A stretch of DNA of 64,000 nt. It comes from Azospirillum rugosum (lineage in GTDB: Bacteria; Pseudomonadota; Alphaproteobacteria; Azospirillales; Azospirillaceae). Location of the stretch: positions 62,001-126,000 of the forward strand of contig NZ_JAGINP010000008.1 of NCBI RefSeq assembly GCF_017876155.1, given 5' to 3'. The position numbers and the translations under genes are program-made. Below, piece after piece: positions 52,111 through 61,587 of the stretch; within the stretch, counting starts at the first letter, position 1, and each line of letters opens with the position of its first letter. Below the pieces are notes generated by a model. That model had not been told where the DNA came from and ran no database searches. It was given only the letters and a program-made list of their open reading frames with translations.

Positions 52111-53110
52111 GCTGGCGTGTCCTTCGTCGCGACGACGGATCCCACCGGCCCGCGATGCGGCGGGGCCCGACGTCTTCGGTGGCTGGGCCTTCATTGGCTG
52201 TGTCGTGCCGGGGGACCGTCGCACCCGCGACGCAAGGCCCCCGCAGCGTGTCTTTGTCCTGGTCTCCGTCTGCTTCCGTCTGCCGGACGACGTTTTTGCG
52301 GGCGGCACGCGCCGTATCCGCTCCCCTGGGCCGCGCCCGCCCGAACACCCTTCGCGGCCACGTCGTCTGGGGAATTGAAAACCTGATGATGGCAAACGGA
52401 AAGCGCGTTCCGTGATCTCTTAGGGCGGGGGCGACAGCATGCCGCACCGCCCCGATCCGCTGGCCCCAACGCCACTGGTCAGGCGGCCTCGAACACCGGC
52501 TCTTCGCCGACGCCGCCCGGCCAGGTCGCCAAGCTGACCGTCAGCCCGTCCCGAAGGCGCGTGTCATGGGCCTCGCCGGACTTGGCAAGGGTGGTCGTAT
52601 CCGCAAACGTGGCGGTTGAAGGGAGGCTGCAATCGGGCACGATCGACACTCCGGATCGGTGGTGTGGAGGGGGGTGCCGGCCGGACGCTGCATGGGGCGA
52701 TCCGCACCGGCGCCGACATCGTGCTGCACCGCACAGTCAGCGTCAATACTAGTATATCAGTTTTTCCGCCCCGGTGCGCGACATTGGGCCGCATGGAGGC
52801 ACAGCGGCCCGTCGGCTCAGGGCAATCACACTTCCTGTTGCCCGACGGCACGCCCCAGAACGCCCCAGAACGCCGGCGCCAGACTCCGCCCAATCGCAGC
52901 GCTGCAAAAATCCGTAACAGCGCTACGATGACTTGCTTGCTTTTACTTTGTAACTCTTTCGCAGTGCTATGCCGCAATGCAGCATCGTTATGCAAGGCAT
53001 GCGAATTGCGCCGATTTCTTGGCGACGTCTCGGTGACATCATTGCCTCACAAATGTGGCGGGCATTGAAGAGACCCCGAAGCCGCGTCACCGGAATACAG
53101 GAGCATCCCC
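52111..53110. other. Gene-poor kilobase upstream of nifJ
   Basis: No robust gene is seen apart from a doubtful 53-residue frame at 52479-52640. Short structures include a 10-bp palindrome ATACTAGTAT (52746-52755), an AGCGCTG-N13-CAGCGCT inverted repeat (52898-52924) and a less GC-rich stretch at 52910-53000, probably the promoter of the peptide gene at 53111. I found no convincing NifA (TGT-N10-ACA) or FNR site. Confidence 0.5.
52479..52640 (-). CDS. Doubtful 53-residue ORF
   Basis: A frame from a GTG at 52640 with GGAG at suitable spacing. It contains FADTTTLAKSGEAHDTRLRD and ends GGVGEEPVFEAA. Third-position GC is lower than in neighbouring genes. The segment near the end reads like protein, but length and start are weak evidence. 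It could be a fragment of a lost gene. Confidence 0.25.
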   Translation of the reverse strand: MPDCSLPSTATFADTTTLAKSGEAHDTRLRDGLTVSLATWPGGVGEEPVFEAA

Positions 53111-53290
53111 ATGCAGAAGACCCACTCGCTTGAGCGCCTCGTCGTCGTTGTCGGCGTCGCCCTGGCCTCCCTGCTGACCGTCGCCGCCAGCGCCGCGGTG
53201 CACACGGAGGCCGCCCCGGCCGCCGCGCCGTCGCACATCGACTGGCAGGCGATCACCGACACCGCCAACCAGCAGTTCTACTTCAACTGA
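53111..53290 (+). CDS. 59-residue secreted or membrane-anchored peptide
   Basis: The ATG has AGGAG eight bases upstream. The N-terminus is a model signal peptide: basic MQKTHSLERL, hydrophobic VVVVGVALASLLTVAA, and a likely cleavage at SAA-VHTEA. That leaves about 30 residues (AAPSHIDWQAITDTANQQFY, then FN). It may be exported as a small peptide or stay anchored. It stands alone after a gene-poor kilobase, and the convergent glycosyltransferase gene begins 48 bases later. No family recognised. Confidence 0.65.
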   Translation: MQKTHSLERLVVVVGVALASLLTVAASAAVHTEAAPAAAPSHIDWQAITDTANQQFYFN

Positions 53291-53338
53291 TCCGGCAGGG
53301 CCGCCTTTGACGGTTGACGGAGCGCTGCCCGGGCCGCG

Positions 53339-54934
53339 TCACCCCTGCGTCCTCTTCCGGAACAGCGTGACCGCTTCGTCCAGGTAGGACGCCAGCTGCG
53401 TCGCGTCGCCGCCCTCCGCGGCGATCACCGCGAAGCGGTCGCGCGCGTCGGCGCGGGCCTGTTCCAGCAGTGCGGCGTCGCCGGCCAGGGCCGCCGCCCG
53501 CGCGACGAAGGCTTCCTCGTCGTCCACCAGGAAGGCCGGGCCGACGACGCTGGCGACGTCCCCGACGGCCAGCGACAGCGCGGGAACTCCGGCCGCCAGC
53601 GCGTGCACCGCGCTGCCGCCGCCACCGGTTCGGCGCGGGTTGAGGAACAGGTCGCACAGGCCCAGCAGGCCCTCCATGTGCTCCACAAAGCCGAGCGGGC
53701 GCAGCCGCCCGGCGTGCCGGGACCGCTCCAGGCGGCCGGGCAGCGCTTCCGCCGCCCCGGCGAACAGCACCGTCGCGCGGGGCACGGCGTCGAGCACGCG
53801 TTCCAGAAGGGCCAGGAAGGCGGCGTCCACCTCCGCATCCAGCCGATTGCCGACGACCACGCAGGCGAAGGCGTCGTCGGGAATGCCGAACGCGGCCCGC
53901 CCGCCCTTGACTCCCGAGGCGCCCCCCGAGGCGACATCGCCGTCACGGCGCGGGATCATGCCCAGGCGGAACGGCCGCCACGCCGCGGCAAGGCGCCCGC
54001 CCCCCGCCGGCGGGGCCGTCCCCCCGTAATCCAGCGCGATGTCGGCGAGCGTCACGGGCGTGCCCGAGGTGGTCGGGATGTGGACGAGCGGGCGCGCCGG
54101 GGCCAGCAGGTCGGCGATCACCACGGACCCGCCGAAGCCGATCACCACATCCGGGTCGAACGCCTCCACCGCCGCCAGGAAGCCCTTCACCTTGTCGGCG
54201 CCCAGGCCCGGCTGGATCGACGACAGCATGCGGATGCGCTGGCCCTCGAACGTCGCGACCTGTTCCCCGTTCAGCTGCTCCTCCACCGCCGCGGCGAAGG
54301 GCGGGACGAAGGGGCTGTAATAGCTTTCGGGCATCATGTTGGTGTTGAGGATCAGCACCTCCCGCCCGCAATCCTGCTGCAGCCGGGCCGCCTGCCGGAC
54401 CATGTCGCGCGACGGCTGGTGGTAGCCGGACAGGAGCTGGTTGGTGACCATCACCACCCGCCCGGTGGCCGGCGCCCCGGCCGGGCGCGGAACGGGATGG
54501 GCGTCCAGCCGGCGCGCGATCTCCCCGACGAAGCGCTCGTAGAAGGGAAAGAGGCGGGAGGTCAGGAAGTCCGGCGCCGTGGCCGCGTCCATGCGCATCA
54601 GGAACAGCTGGCGCTGCATGCACCAGTAGATGTGGTTGACCCCCTCCAGCGCCGCGAGGTCGAGGACGTTCTCCAGCCGGTCGAGGATGGCGGCGTAGCG
54701 GCGCAGGTCCCCGGACACGCAGGCCAGCGCCGACTCGCGCAGGATGGGGTCAAGTCCGGCGGTGGCGGCCTCCAGTTCCGCCATCAGGGCCGGATCGTCC
54801 GCCAGACGGCCGCCGCGCGCCTCCTCGCAGGCGGCGGCGATCGCCCTCAAATGGTCCCCGGTGCCGACCGGCCCGCACAGGCGCACGAGCAGGTCCGAGA
54901 GAAGGTTGCGGCGGTCACCAGCGTCGTGCTGCAT
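53339..54934 (-). CDS. Predicted GT-B fold glycosyltransferase
   Basis: About 531 residues. The N-terminal 150 are helical (LLSDLLVRLCGPVGTGDHLR) with no clear domain name. The rest looks like a GT-B glycosyltransferase: ADLLAPARPLVHIPTTSGTP in the first half, VVVGNRLDAEVDAAFLALLE and PLGFVEHMEGLLGLCDLFLN, then the sugar-nucleotide loop NPRRTGGGGSAVHALAAGVP. This loop is like those of O-GlcNAc transferase- and SPINDLY-like bacterial glycosyltransferases. It follows the RTX gene on the same strand with ~105 bases between. Glycosylation of that protein or of surface polysaccharide is possible but only inferred. Confidence 0.75.
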   Translation of the reverse strand: MQHDAGDRRNLLSDLLVRLCGPVGTGDHLRAIAAACEEARGGRLADDPALMAELEAATAGLDPILRESALACVSGDLRRYAAILDRLENVLDLAALEGVNHIYWCMQRQLFLMRMDAATAPDFLTSRLFPFYERFVGEIARRLDAHPVPRPAGAPATGRVVMVTNQLLSGYHQPSRDMVRQAARLQQDCGREVLILNTNMMPESYYSPFVPPFAAAVEEQLNGEQVATFEGQRIRMLSSIQPGLGADKVKGFLAAVEAFDPDVVIGFGGSVVIADLLAPARPLVHIPTTSGTPVTLADIALDYGGTAPPAGGGRLAAAWRPFRLGMIPRRDGDVASGGASGVKGGRAAFGIPDDAFACVVVGNRLDAEVDAAFLALLERVLDAVPRATVLFAGAAEALPGRLERSRHAGRLRPLGFVEHMEGLLGLCDLFLNPRRTGGGGSAVHALAAGVPALSLAVGDVASVVGPAFLVDDEEAFVARAAALAGDAALLEQARADARDRFAVIAAEGGDATQLASYLDEAVTLFRKRTQG

Positions 54935-55040
54935 GGGGGCGATCCGGGAGGGCGGTGGCGGAAGGGAGGCGCGTGATCCCACCACTTCTAGGACCGCCAG
55001 CCCGGATCGTCAAACTTTGGCGAGTGAACGCCCTTCGCTG

Positions 55041-57719
55041 TCAGCCGAACTGGAAGCGCGTGGCGTCCAGGTCCGCCCCGTCCACCCCCTCCAGCAGGAC
55101 CGACTGAAGGGCGCCGGACCCGCCCAGCCATTGGATCACCGCGCCCTCGCCGGTCTGGCGGATGGCGGCCTGCACGTCCAGGAAGCCGTCGAAGGCCGTG
55201 TGGCTGAAGCGGATGCGGTCGCCGTCGGACAGGCTGAAGTCCGTGATCCGGTCCTGCCCGCTGGCGTCGCCCCAGATGATGAAGACGTCGGCGCCGGCGC
55301 CGCCGGTCAGCGCGTCGTCGCCGGTGTGGCCGGACAGCTCGTCGTCGCCCTCGCCGCCGAACAGACGGTCGTCGCCCGTCCCGCCGAACAGCCGGTCGTC
55401 GCCGCCGCCGCCGTACAGCGTGTCCGCCCCGTCCAGCCCGCTCAGCCGGTTGTCGCCGCCGTCGCCGACGATCCAGTCGCCGTAGGCGGAGCCCTGGACG
55501 TTCTCGATCCCGCTCAGCCGGTCGCCGGCCGCGTCGCCGCCCTGCTGCACCGCCGCCGTCAGGTCGACGCGCACGGCCAGCGAGCCGGCATAGTCCGCGG
55601 TGTCCTGCCCGGCCCCGCCGTCGATGGTGTCGGCCCCGGCCCCGCCCTGGATCAGGTTGTCGCCGGCGTCGCCGCGCAGGACGTCGCCGTGCGACGAGCC
55701 GGTCAGGTCCTCGATTCCCGCCAGCCGGTCGCCCTCCGCGTCGCCGCCCTTGCCGGTGCCGGTTCCGAGGTCCACGGTCACCCCCACGGCCGAGTAGGCG
55801 TAGGTGGCTCGGTCGTGCAGGCCGGCACCGCCGTCCAGCGTGTCGGCACCGCCGCCGCCGCGCAGCGTGTTGTCCCCGCCGTCGCCGGTCAGCCGGTCGG
55901 CGAAAGCGGAGCCGGTCAGGTTCTCGATGCCCGTCAGCACATCCCCCTCGGCGTCGCCGCCCTGGCCGGTGCCGGTCGCCAGATCGACGGTGACCCCCGC
56001 CTTCGACGACAGGTAGACCGCCATGTCGCGCCCGTCGCCGCCGTCCAGCGTGTCGGCACCGGCGCCGCCCCACAGCTGGTCGTTGCCGCCGCCGCCCGAC
56101 AGCTGGTCCGCTTGAGATCCGCCGATCAGCGTGTCGTTCCCCACGCCGATCCGGGTGACGCGCACCGCCTCGAAGCCGACGAAGCGCCCATCGTCGGGCA
56201 GGCTGTCGCCGCGATGCAGATCGAACAGCCGATCGCCGGCGCCGTCCAGCGTGACGACCAGCGTGTCGAACCCGTCGCCGCCGCTCGCCGTGTCGGCGCC
56301 CTGCACCAGCACGATGTCGTCGCCCGCCCCGCCCATCAGCACGTCGGCACCGGCTCCGCCGTCCAGCCAGTCGTTGCCCTCGCCGCCCATAACCGTGTCG
56401 TCGCCCTCCCCGCCGTCGAGCCGGTCGTCGCCCGCATTCCCGAGCAGCAGGTCATCCCCCGCCCCACCGGACAGCACGTCGTCGCCCAGCCCGCCGTCCA
56501 GCAGGTCGTCGCCCGCACCCCCGTCGATGGTGTCGCTGGCGGCGGCCCCGGTCAGCGTGTCGCTCCCGGCGCCGCCGCGCAGGACCACCCGCTCGAATCC
56601 GCGGAAGAAGATGCCGGTGTTGGTGTCGCCGCTGCTGAAGTTGAACAGCGTGTCCACCGCGCCGTCGAAGGTCAGGTCCAGCAGGTCCCAGCCCGGCCCG
56701 CCATCCAGCGTGTCGGCACCGGCCCCGGCGATCACGGTGTCGGCGCCGAATCCGGCGTTCAGCACGTCGTCCCCGGCCCCGCCGTCGAGGAGGTCGTTGC
56801 CATAGCCGGCGTCGATCCGGTCGTCGCCCTCCCCACCCGTCAGCACGTCGTTGTCGTAGCCGCCGTCGAGGGTGTCGTTCCCGCTGCCGCCCGCCAGCGT
56901 GTCGTTGCCGTAGCCTCCCTCCAGCGAATCGTCACCGCCCCGGCCATCCACCTGATCGTTTCCGTAATCGCCGTCGAGGGTGTCGTTGCCGTCGGCGCCG
57001 GCCAGCGTGTCGTCGCCGTAGGAGGCGCGCAGGTTCACCGTCTCGAAGTTGCGGAAGCTGATCCCGGCCGAGGTGGTGCCGACGGCGAGGTCGAATTGCA
57101 CCGGCGACGCCCACAGCATCACGTCCAGCCGGTCGTTGCCGGCCCCGCCGTCCAGCGTGGCGCCGTCCTCCGCATAGACCTGGTCGTCGCCGGTGCCGGC
57201 GTCGACCCAGTCGCCCCGGTCGGCGTAGACGGTGTCGTTGCCGGCGCCGCCATAGACGGTGTCGCGGCCATAGCCGGCGTAGACGCGGTCGTTGCCACCG
57301 CCGGCCTCGATGTGATCGTCACCGAAGCCGGTCTCGATCAGGTCGCCGCTCGGCATCCAGGGGACGTCGGCCGCGTCGGCGTCGCCACCGATCACCGTGT
57401 CGTTGCCGCCGCCGGTCCGCAGGTTGAGCCGTTCGAAGCCGCTGAACGTGGCGCCGCTCGACAGCGCGCCCGAGGCCAGATCGACGCGCAGCCCGCCCGC
57501 CAGGTCGGGCTTGAAGACCAGCAGCGTGTCGGTACCCTCCCCGCCCTGCAGGTCGTCGCCCACGCCGTCGCTGCCCACGGTGTCGTCGCCGGGGCCGCCG
57601 AGCAGCGTGTCGCGCCCGCCGTCGCTCCACAGATAGTCGTTGCCACCCAGCCCCTCGATGAGGTCGTCACCCGCCGACCCCACCAGGGTCTCGCCAAAAG
57701 CCGTACCACGCACGTCCAT
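55041..57719 (-). CDS. Large RTX (calcium-binding repeat) secreted protein
   Basis: 892 residues; the ATG at 57719 has GGAGGA at ideal spacing. Almost the whole protein is made of glycine/aspartate nonapeptide repeats (for example GGPGDDTV, GGAGNDTVY, GGEGDDRIDAGYGNDLLDGG), which bind calcium as beta-rolls. Several irregular insertions (FRGFERVVLRGG; GITNTGIFFRG-like segments) separate blocks. There is no N-terminal signal peptide, and the C-terminus (DLDATRFQFG) fits an uncleaved type I secretion signal. No catalytic domain is visible. It could be a surface or adhesion protein or a biofilm component. No type I secretion genes are adjacent, so export must use a system elsewhere. Confidence 0.93.
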   Translation of the reverse strand: MDVRGTAFGETLVGSAGDDLIEGLGGNDYLWSDGGRDTLLGGPGDDTVGSDGVGDDLQGGEGTDTLLVFKPDLAGGLRVDLASGALSSGATFSGFERLNLRTGGGNDTVIGGDADAADVPWMPSGDLIETGFGDDHIEAGGGNDRVYAGYGRDTVYGGAGNDTVYADRGDWVDAGTGDDQVYAEDGATLDGGAGNDRLDVMLWASPVQFDLAVGTTSAGISFRNFETVNLRASYGDDTLAGADGNDTLDGDYGNDQVDGRGGDDSLEGGYGNDTLAGGSGNDTLDGGYDNDVLTGGEGDDRIDAGYGNDLLDGGAGDDVLNAGFGADTVIAGAGADTLDGGPGWDLLDLTFDGAVDTLFNFSSGDTNTGIFFRGFERVVLRGGAGSDTLTGAAASDTIDGGAGDDLLDGGLGDDVLSGGAGDDLLLGNAGDDRLDGGEGDDTVMGGEGNDWLDGGAGADVLMGGAGDDIVLVQGADTASGGDGFDTLVVTLDGAGDRLFDLHRGDSLPDDGRFVGFEAVRVTRIGVGNDTLIGGSQADQLSGGGGNDQLWGGAGADTLDGGDGRDMAVYLSSKAGVTVDLATGTGQGGDAEGDVLTGIENLTGSAFADRLTGDGGDNTLRGGGGADTLDGGAGLHDRATYAYSAVGVTVDLGTGTGKGGDAEGDRLAGIEDLTGSSHGDVLRGDAGDNLIQGGAGADTIDGGAGQDTADYAGSLAVRVDLTAAVQQGGDAAGDRLSGIENVQGSAYGDWIVGDGGDNRLSGLDGADTLYGGGGDDRLFGGTGDDRLFGGEGDDELSGHTGDDALTGGAGADVFIIWGDASGQDRITDFSLSDGDRIRFSHTAFDGFLDVQAAIRQTGEGAVIQWLGGSGALQSVLLEGVDGADLDATRFQFG

Positions 57720-57931
57720 GACCAATCCTCCGTCCAGCACGCGGGCGGCAAATTAGGCATGGTTGAAGTCATAACTCAACAGTCAACTTACGAAGAGCTG
57801 TGAATTATATTTGAATATTGAGAGTTGTTTAGGATCTCTATTTGATTGTGAAAAGGATCATGATTGAACATTGCTTGATTAATGCATCGACTTTCATTGC
57901 AGTTGCGGAGGGATGGGCGGCGGACCTCCCG
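57720..57931 (-). promoter_or_regulatory. AT-rich promoter region of the RTX gene
   Basis: About 57775-57900 is strikingly AT-rich against the GC-rich genome. The minus strand has TATAAT at 57804-57809, about 85 bases before the RTX start, but no good -35. The region may be bound by HU- or H-NS-like proteins. Confidence 0.5.
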
Positions 57932-58306
57932 TCAGATCACCGCCGTCGCGACCAGTTCGATGCGCACGCCGGGGGACAGCAGCTCCTTCACCACCACGGT
58001 CGCGCGGCAGGGATAGGGCGGCGTGAAGAACTCCGTGTAGACCGCGTTCATGCCCGCGGAGTCGGCCCGGTCGGTCAGGTAGATCGACATCTGCGCCACG
58101 TTCGCCAGCGACCCGCCGGCCGCGCGCATCGCCTGCTCCAGGTTGCGCAGCGCCTGGCGGGTCTGGGTCTGGATGTCGCCCTCCACGATCGCGCCGGTGA
58201 CCGGGTCCTTGGGAATGTGCGCCGACCAGACGAGGTTGCCGGCGCGCAGTGTGGGCGTCACCGGCCCCTTCGGCGGGGCGATTCCGGTGTCGATGGGTTC
58301 GAGCAT
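57932..58306 (-). CDS. RidA-family (YjgF/YER057c/UK114) protein
   Basis: 124 residues from an ATG with GGAAGGAA upstream. It has the RidA trimer fold signatures: GNLVWSAHIPKDPVTGAIVE, TRQALRNLEQAMRAAGGSLA and PPYPCRATVVVKELLSPGVR. The substrate-binding Arg (CRATVVV) is in place. RidA enzymes hydrolyse reactive enamines and imines to ketoacids. This one starts just 17 bases after an aldehyde dehydrogenase gene, so the two probably act together on an amine- or amino-acid-derived intermediate (inferred). Confidence 0.9.
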   Translation of the reverse strand: MLEPIDTGIAPPKGPVTPTLRAGNLVWSAHIPKDPVTGAIVEGDIQTQTRQALRNLEQAMRAAGGSLANVAQMSIYLTDRADSAGMNAVYTEFFTPPYPCRATVVVKELLSPGVRIELVATAVI

Positions 58307-58323
58307 GAATGGTTCCTTCCCGG

Positions 58324-59802
58324 TCACGGTGCCGCGTGCAGGTGGGTGATGAACTTGGTGGTGAGATAGCCGTCGAAGGTCTCCGCACCGCCCTCGCTGC
58401 CATAGCCGCTGTCGTTCACGCCGCCGAAGGGCGTTTCGGCCAGGGCGAGGCCGAAGTGGTTCACCGACACCATGCCGGCAGACAGCCCGTGCGAGACGGC
58501 GTGCGCCGTGTCGGCGGAGCGGGTGAACAGGTAGGATGCCAGCCCGAAGGGCAGGCTGTTGGCGCGGCGCAACGCCTCCTCCACGCTGTCGAAGGGCGTG
58601 ACGATGGCGAGCGGCCCGAAGGGCTCCTCCCGCATCGCCAGGATGTCGTCCGCCGCGCCGTGGATGACCGTCGGCGCGTAGAAGAATCCCGGCCCGTCCA
58701 GCCGCTGGCCGCCGGTGGCGATGGCGGCGCCGCGCGCCCGCGCGTCCTCGACCAGCGCGTCCATGGCGGCGATCCGGCGGGCGTGGCACAGCGGCCCCAT
58801 CGCCACCTCCGCCTGTAATCCGTTGCCGACCCGCGCGGCGGACAGGCGCGCGGCGAAGCGGTCGAGGAAGCGGTCGTGGACGCTCCGCTGCACGTAGAAG
58901 CGCGTGGGCGAGATGCAGACCTGGCCCGCGTTGCGCAGCTTCGCCGCCGCCAGCGCGTCGGCCGCGGCCTCCACGTCGGCGTCCTCGGACACCAGGACCG
59001 GCGCGTGGCCGCCCAGCTCCATGGTGGTGCGCTTCATGTGCTGCCCGGCCAGCGCCGCCAGCCGCTTGCCGACGGGGACGGAGCCGGTGAAGGACACCTT
59101 CTTCACCGCCGGCGCCTCGATTAGCGCGCGCGACACCTCCGCCGGCTCACCCCAGACGAGGTTCAGGCAGCCGGGCGGCAGGCCGGCCTCGGTGAACAGC
59201 CGGCCGATGGCGACGACGGCCGACGGCGTGTCCTCCGGCCCCTTCAGGATGATGGTGCAGCCGGCCCCCAGCGCCGCGCAGACCTTGCGTACTGCTTGGC
59301 TGAAGGGGAAGTTCCAGGGCGTGAAGGCGGCGCAGACGCCGACCGGCTCCCGCACCACCGACTGGCTGATCCGCGGGTCGCGCGGCGGGATGATGCGGCC
59401 GTAGATGCGCCGACACTCCTCCGCGTGCCAGTCCGCGTGCTCCGCCGAGAAACGCACCTCGGCCAGCGCCTCGGCCAGCGGCTTGCCCTGGTCGAGCGTG
59501 ATGCCGCGGGCGATGTCCTCCGCGTTGGCCCGCACCAGATCGGCGAAGCGGCGCAGCACCGCCGAGCGGGTCATGGGCGAGCTGGTCCGCCAGGAGGCGA
59601 AGGCCCGCTCCGCCGCCGCGACGGCGCGGTCCAGATCCGCCGGGGTGGCATGCGGCAGCCGCCCCAGCACCGCCCCGGTCGCCGGGTCGACGACCTCCTG
59701 CCCCGCCCGTTCCCCGGCTCCCAGCCAATCACCGTCGATCAGCAGGCCGAGTTCCGGGTAAGCGGCCTCGGCCGCGGGCGCGTTCGTCCGTTCCTGCAGC
59801 AC
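58324..59802 (-). CDS. NAD(P)-dependent aldehyde dehydrogenase, succinate-semialdehyde type
   Basis: I choose the GTG at 59802 (AAGGAG eight bases before), giving 492 residues. It is an ALDH with the cofactor region [19 protein letters not shown], the catalytic Glu ([12 protein letters not shown]) and the catalytic Cys ([13 protein letters not shown]). Overall it resembles GabD-type succinate-semialdehyde dehydrogenases, but substrate specificity in this family is hard to read. A RidA gene follows in the operon, so its substrate may come from amine catabolism. A palindromic element lies upstream. Confidence 0.9.
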   Translation of the reverse strand: MLQERTNAPAAEAAYPELGLLIDGDWLGAGERAGQEVVDPATGAVLGRLPHATPADLDRAVAAAERAFASWRTSSPMTRSAVLRRFADLVRANAEDIARGITLDQGKPLAEALAEVRFSAEHADWHAEECRRIYGRIIPPRDPRISQSVVREPVGVCAAFTPWNFPFSQAVRKVCAALGAGCTIILKGPEDTPSAVVAIGRLFTEAGLPPGCLNLVWGEPAEVSRALIEAPAVKKVSFTGSVPVGKRLAALAGQHMKRTTMELGGHAPVLVSEDADVEAAADALAAAKLRNAGQVCISPTRFYVQRSVHDRFLDRFAARLSAARVGNGLQAEVAMGPLCHARRIAAMDALVEDARARGAAIATGGQRLDGPGFFYAPTVIHGAADDILAMREEPFGPLAIVTPFDSVEEALRRANSLPFGLASYLFTRSADTAHAVSHGLSAGMVSVNHFGLALAETPFGGVNDSGYGSEGGAETFDGYLTTKFITHLHAAP

Positions 59803-59851
59803 GGGCTGCACTCCTTAAATAATTTCAGAGGGGCGCTGGCGTTGGCCGTTT

Positions 59852-59964
59852 CCCCCTCTCCCCTCTGGGGAGAGGGTCGGGGTGAGGGGGTTGAGGGGGG
59901 ACCGGACAGCTCTGCATCCGCCGGAGCCCCCTCACCCTAACCCTCTCCCCAGAGGGGAGAGGGG
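59852..59964. repeat. Palindromic intergenic element, copy 5
   Basis: CCCCTCTCCCCTCTGGGGAG and its complement flank GGGGTGAGGGGG / CCCCCTCACCC arms, ~113 bases. Lies between the 3-hydroxybutyrate dehydrogenase stop and the aldehyde dehydrogenase start. Confidence 0.9.
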
Positions 59965-60002
59965 ACTAGGTCAGCGGCCGGTGCGGTTCGTTACTGCATG
60001 AA

Positions 60003-60776
60003 TCAGCCGTGGCTGACGACCAGCGATTGGCCGGTCAGGGCGTTGGATTCGAAGCCGGCGAAGAACAGGGCGGCCTCGGCCACGTCCTGCTCCGTGGTGA
60101 ACTCGCCGTCGACCGTGTCCTTCAGCATGATCTCCTTGACCACGCGGTCTTCGGAGATGCCGAGTTCCTTGGCCTGCTCCGGGATCTGCTTGTCGACGAG
60201 CGGGGTGCGCACGAAGCCGGGGCAGATCACGTTGGCGCGCACGCCGTGCTTGGCGCCTTCCTTGGCGACCACCTTGGCGAGCCCGATCAGGCCGTGCTTG
60301 GCCGTCACGTAGGGGGCCTTGAGCAGCGAGGCCTCCTTCGAATGCACGGAGCCCATGTAGATGATGCTGCCGCCGGTGCCCTGCCTGTACATCTGGCGCA
60401 GCGCCGCCCGCGTCGTCAGGAAGGCGCCGTCGAGGTGGATGGCCAGGAGCCGCTTCCACTTGCCGAAGTCGAACTCGTCGAGCGGCGCGATGGTCTGGAT
60501 GCCGGCGTTGCTGACCAGGATGTCGAGGTGGCCCGCCGTGGCGACCACCTTGGCCATGCCGGCCTCCACCTGCGCCTCGTCGGCGACGTCCATCGCGATG
60601 CCAAAGGCGCCGAGCGGGGCCGTCTCATTGAGTTCGCGGGCGGTGGCCTCGGCGGCGTCCAGGTTCAGGTCGGCGATAACGACGCGGGCGCCTTCGCGGG
60701 CGAAGGTCCGGGCGATTTCCTTGCCGATGCCGCTGGCGGCACCGGTCACGAGAGCGACTTTGTCCTTCAGGCGCAT
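60003..60776 (-). CDS. bdhA: 3-hydroxybutyrate dehydrogenase
   Basis: 257 residues, an SDR with cofactor motif [12 protein letters not shown] and catalytic Ser and Tyr-x3-Lys ([20 protein letters not shown] followed by TAKHG). The C-terminus SLVVSHG and the insertion [15 protein letters not shown] are typical of 3-hydroxybutyrate dehydrogenase. It interconverts D-3-hydroxybutyrate and acetoacetate with NAD, a step in using stored polyhydroxybutyrate. AGAGGA precedes the ATG. It is the last gene of a three-gene operon after acetoacetate decarboxylase and patatin. Confidence 0.94.
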   Translation of the reverse strand: MRLKDKVALVTGAASGIGKEIARTFAREGARVVIADLNLDAAEATARELNETAPLGAFGIAMDVADEAQVEAGMAKVVATAGHLDILVSNAGIQTIAPLDEFDFGKWKRLLAIHLDGAFLTTRAALRQMYRQGTGGSIIYMGSVHSKEASLLKAPYVTAKHGLIGLAKVVAKEGAKHGVRANVICPGFVRTPLVDKQIPEQAKELGISEDRVVKEIMLKDTVDGEFTTEQDVAEAALFFAGFESNALTGQSLVVSHG

Positions 60777-60814
60777 GGTTGTCCTCTGTTCGGGAAAATT
60801 TTGACCGGGGTGGA

Positions 60815-61558
60815 TCAGCGCAGGTAGTCGTGCACGACCGTGCCGAGCCCCAGGGTCAGGTCGGCGACGAGGTGGGTCGCCGACACGACCTCCAGCACCG
60901 GCAGGTCGGCGACCGGGGCGAGCGCGTGCGGCGTGAGGGCGAGTGCCGCGGGGCCGGTCCAGGCGCCCTTCAGCGCGATGTCCTCCAGGTGGTATTCGAC
61001 CAGTTCGCAGATGCGCGGGCTGCCGTCGACGTGCGGGATGATCTTCAGCAGGAAGTTCGGCCCCTCCAGCGACGCCTTGACCGCCGCCGGGTCGAGCGCC
61101 CGGTGCTTGTAGCCCATGGTGCCCGTCGCGACGCGGACCGGCCCGTAGTCGAGCGTGCCCACCAGCGTGTCGGACGCCACGGCCAGCGCCGGGTTGCCGA
61201 GCTTCTTCGGGAAGCCCCAAAGCTCGCGGCCGCCAGCGATGGCCGGCTCGTCGTTCAGGAACATGCAGTGGGTGTAGCCGCCGCGGCGCCCCTGGAAGGA
61301 CACCGGGATGACCTGCCCGGTCTCGGTGTAGTCGCCGAAGCCGCTGGAATCCGGCATGCGGATGAACTCGTACTTCACCAGCGGCTCGTTGGGGTCGATC
61401 TCCAGCGGTTCGGGCACGACGGCCCGCAGCTTCGCCGGGTCGGTGCGGTAGGTGATGACCAGGAACTCGCGGTCGATGAAACGGTACGGGCCCGGCGGAT
61501 AGGCGGGGCTGACCAGCGGCATGGCGAAGGCGCGCTCGCGCACATCGGCTGCTTTCAT
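60815..61558 (-). CDS. adc: Acetoacetate decarboxylase
   Basis: 247 residues with the family core, including the catalytic lysine region [12 protein letters not shown] (the Schiff-base Lys is in the KK pair) and [20 protein letters not shown]. It decarboxylates acetoacetate to acetone and CO2 through an imine. It sits between the patatin gene and the dehydrogenase that makes acetoacetate. The operon could therefore send 3-hydroxybutyrate carbon to acetone. Close relatives with other keto-acid substrates exist. Confidence 0.93.
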   Translation of the reverse strand: MKAADVRERAFAMPLVSPAYPPGPYRFIDREFLVITYRTDPAKLRAVVPEPLEIDPNEPLVKYEFIRMPDSSGFGDYTETGQVIPVSFQGRRGGYTHCMFLNDEPAIAGGRELWGFPKKLGNPALAVASDTLVGTLDYGPVRVATGTMGYKHRALDPAAVKASLEGPNFLLKIIPHVDGSPRICELVEYHLEDIALKGAWTGPAALALTPHALAPVADLPVLEVVSATHLVADLTLGLGTVVHDYLR

Positions 61559-61587
61559 GTCCGGTGTCCTTCAGGGGATGGGGTGGT

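Noticed and set aside
52111..52600. NifA or FNR control sites upstream of nifJ
   Set aside because: I looked for TGT-N10-ACA and TTGAT-N4-ATCAA and found no acceptable match.
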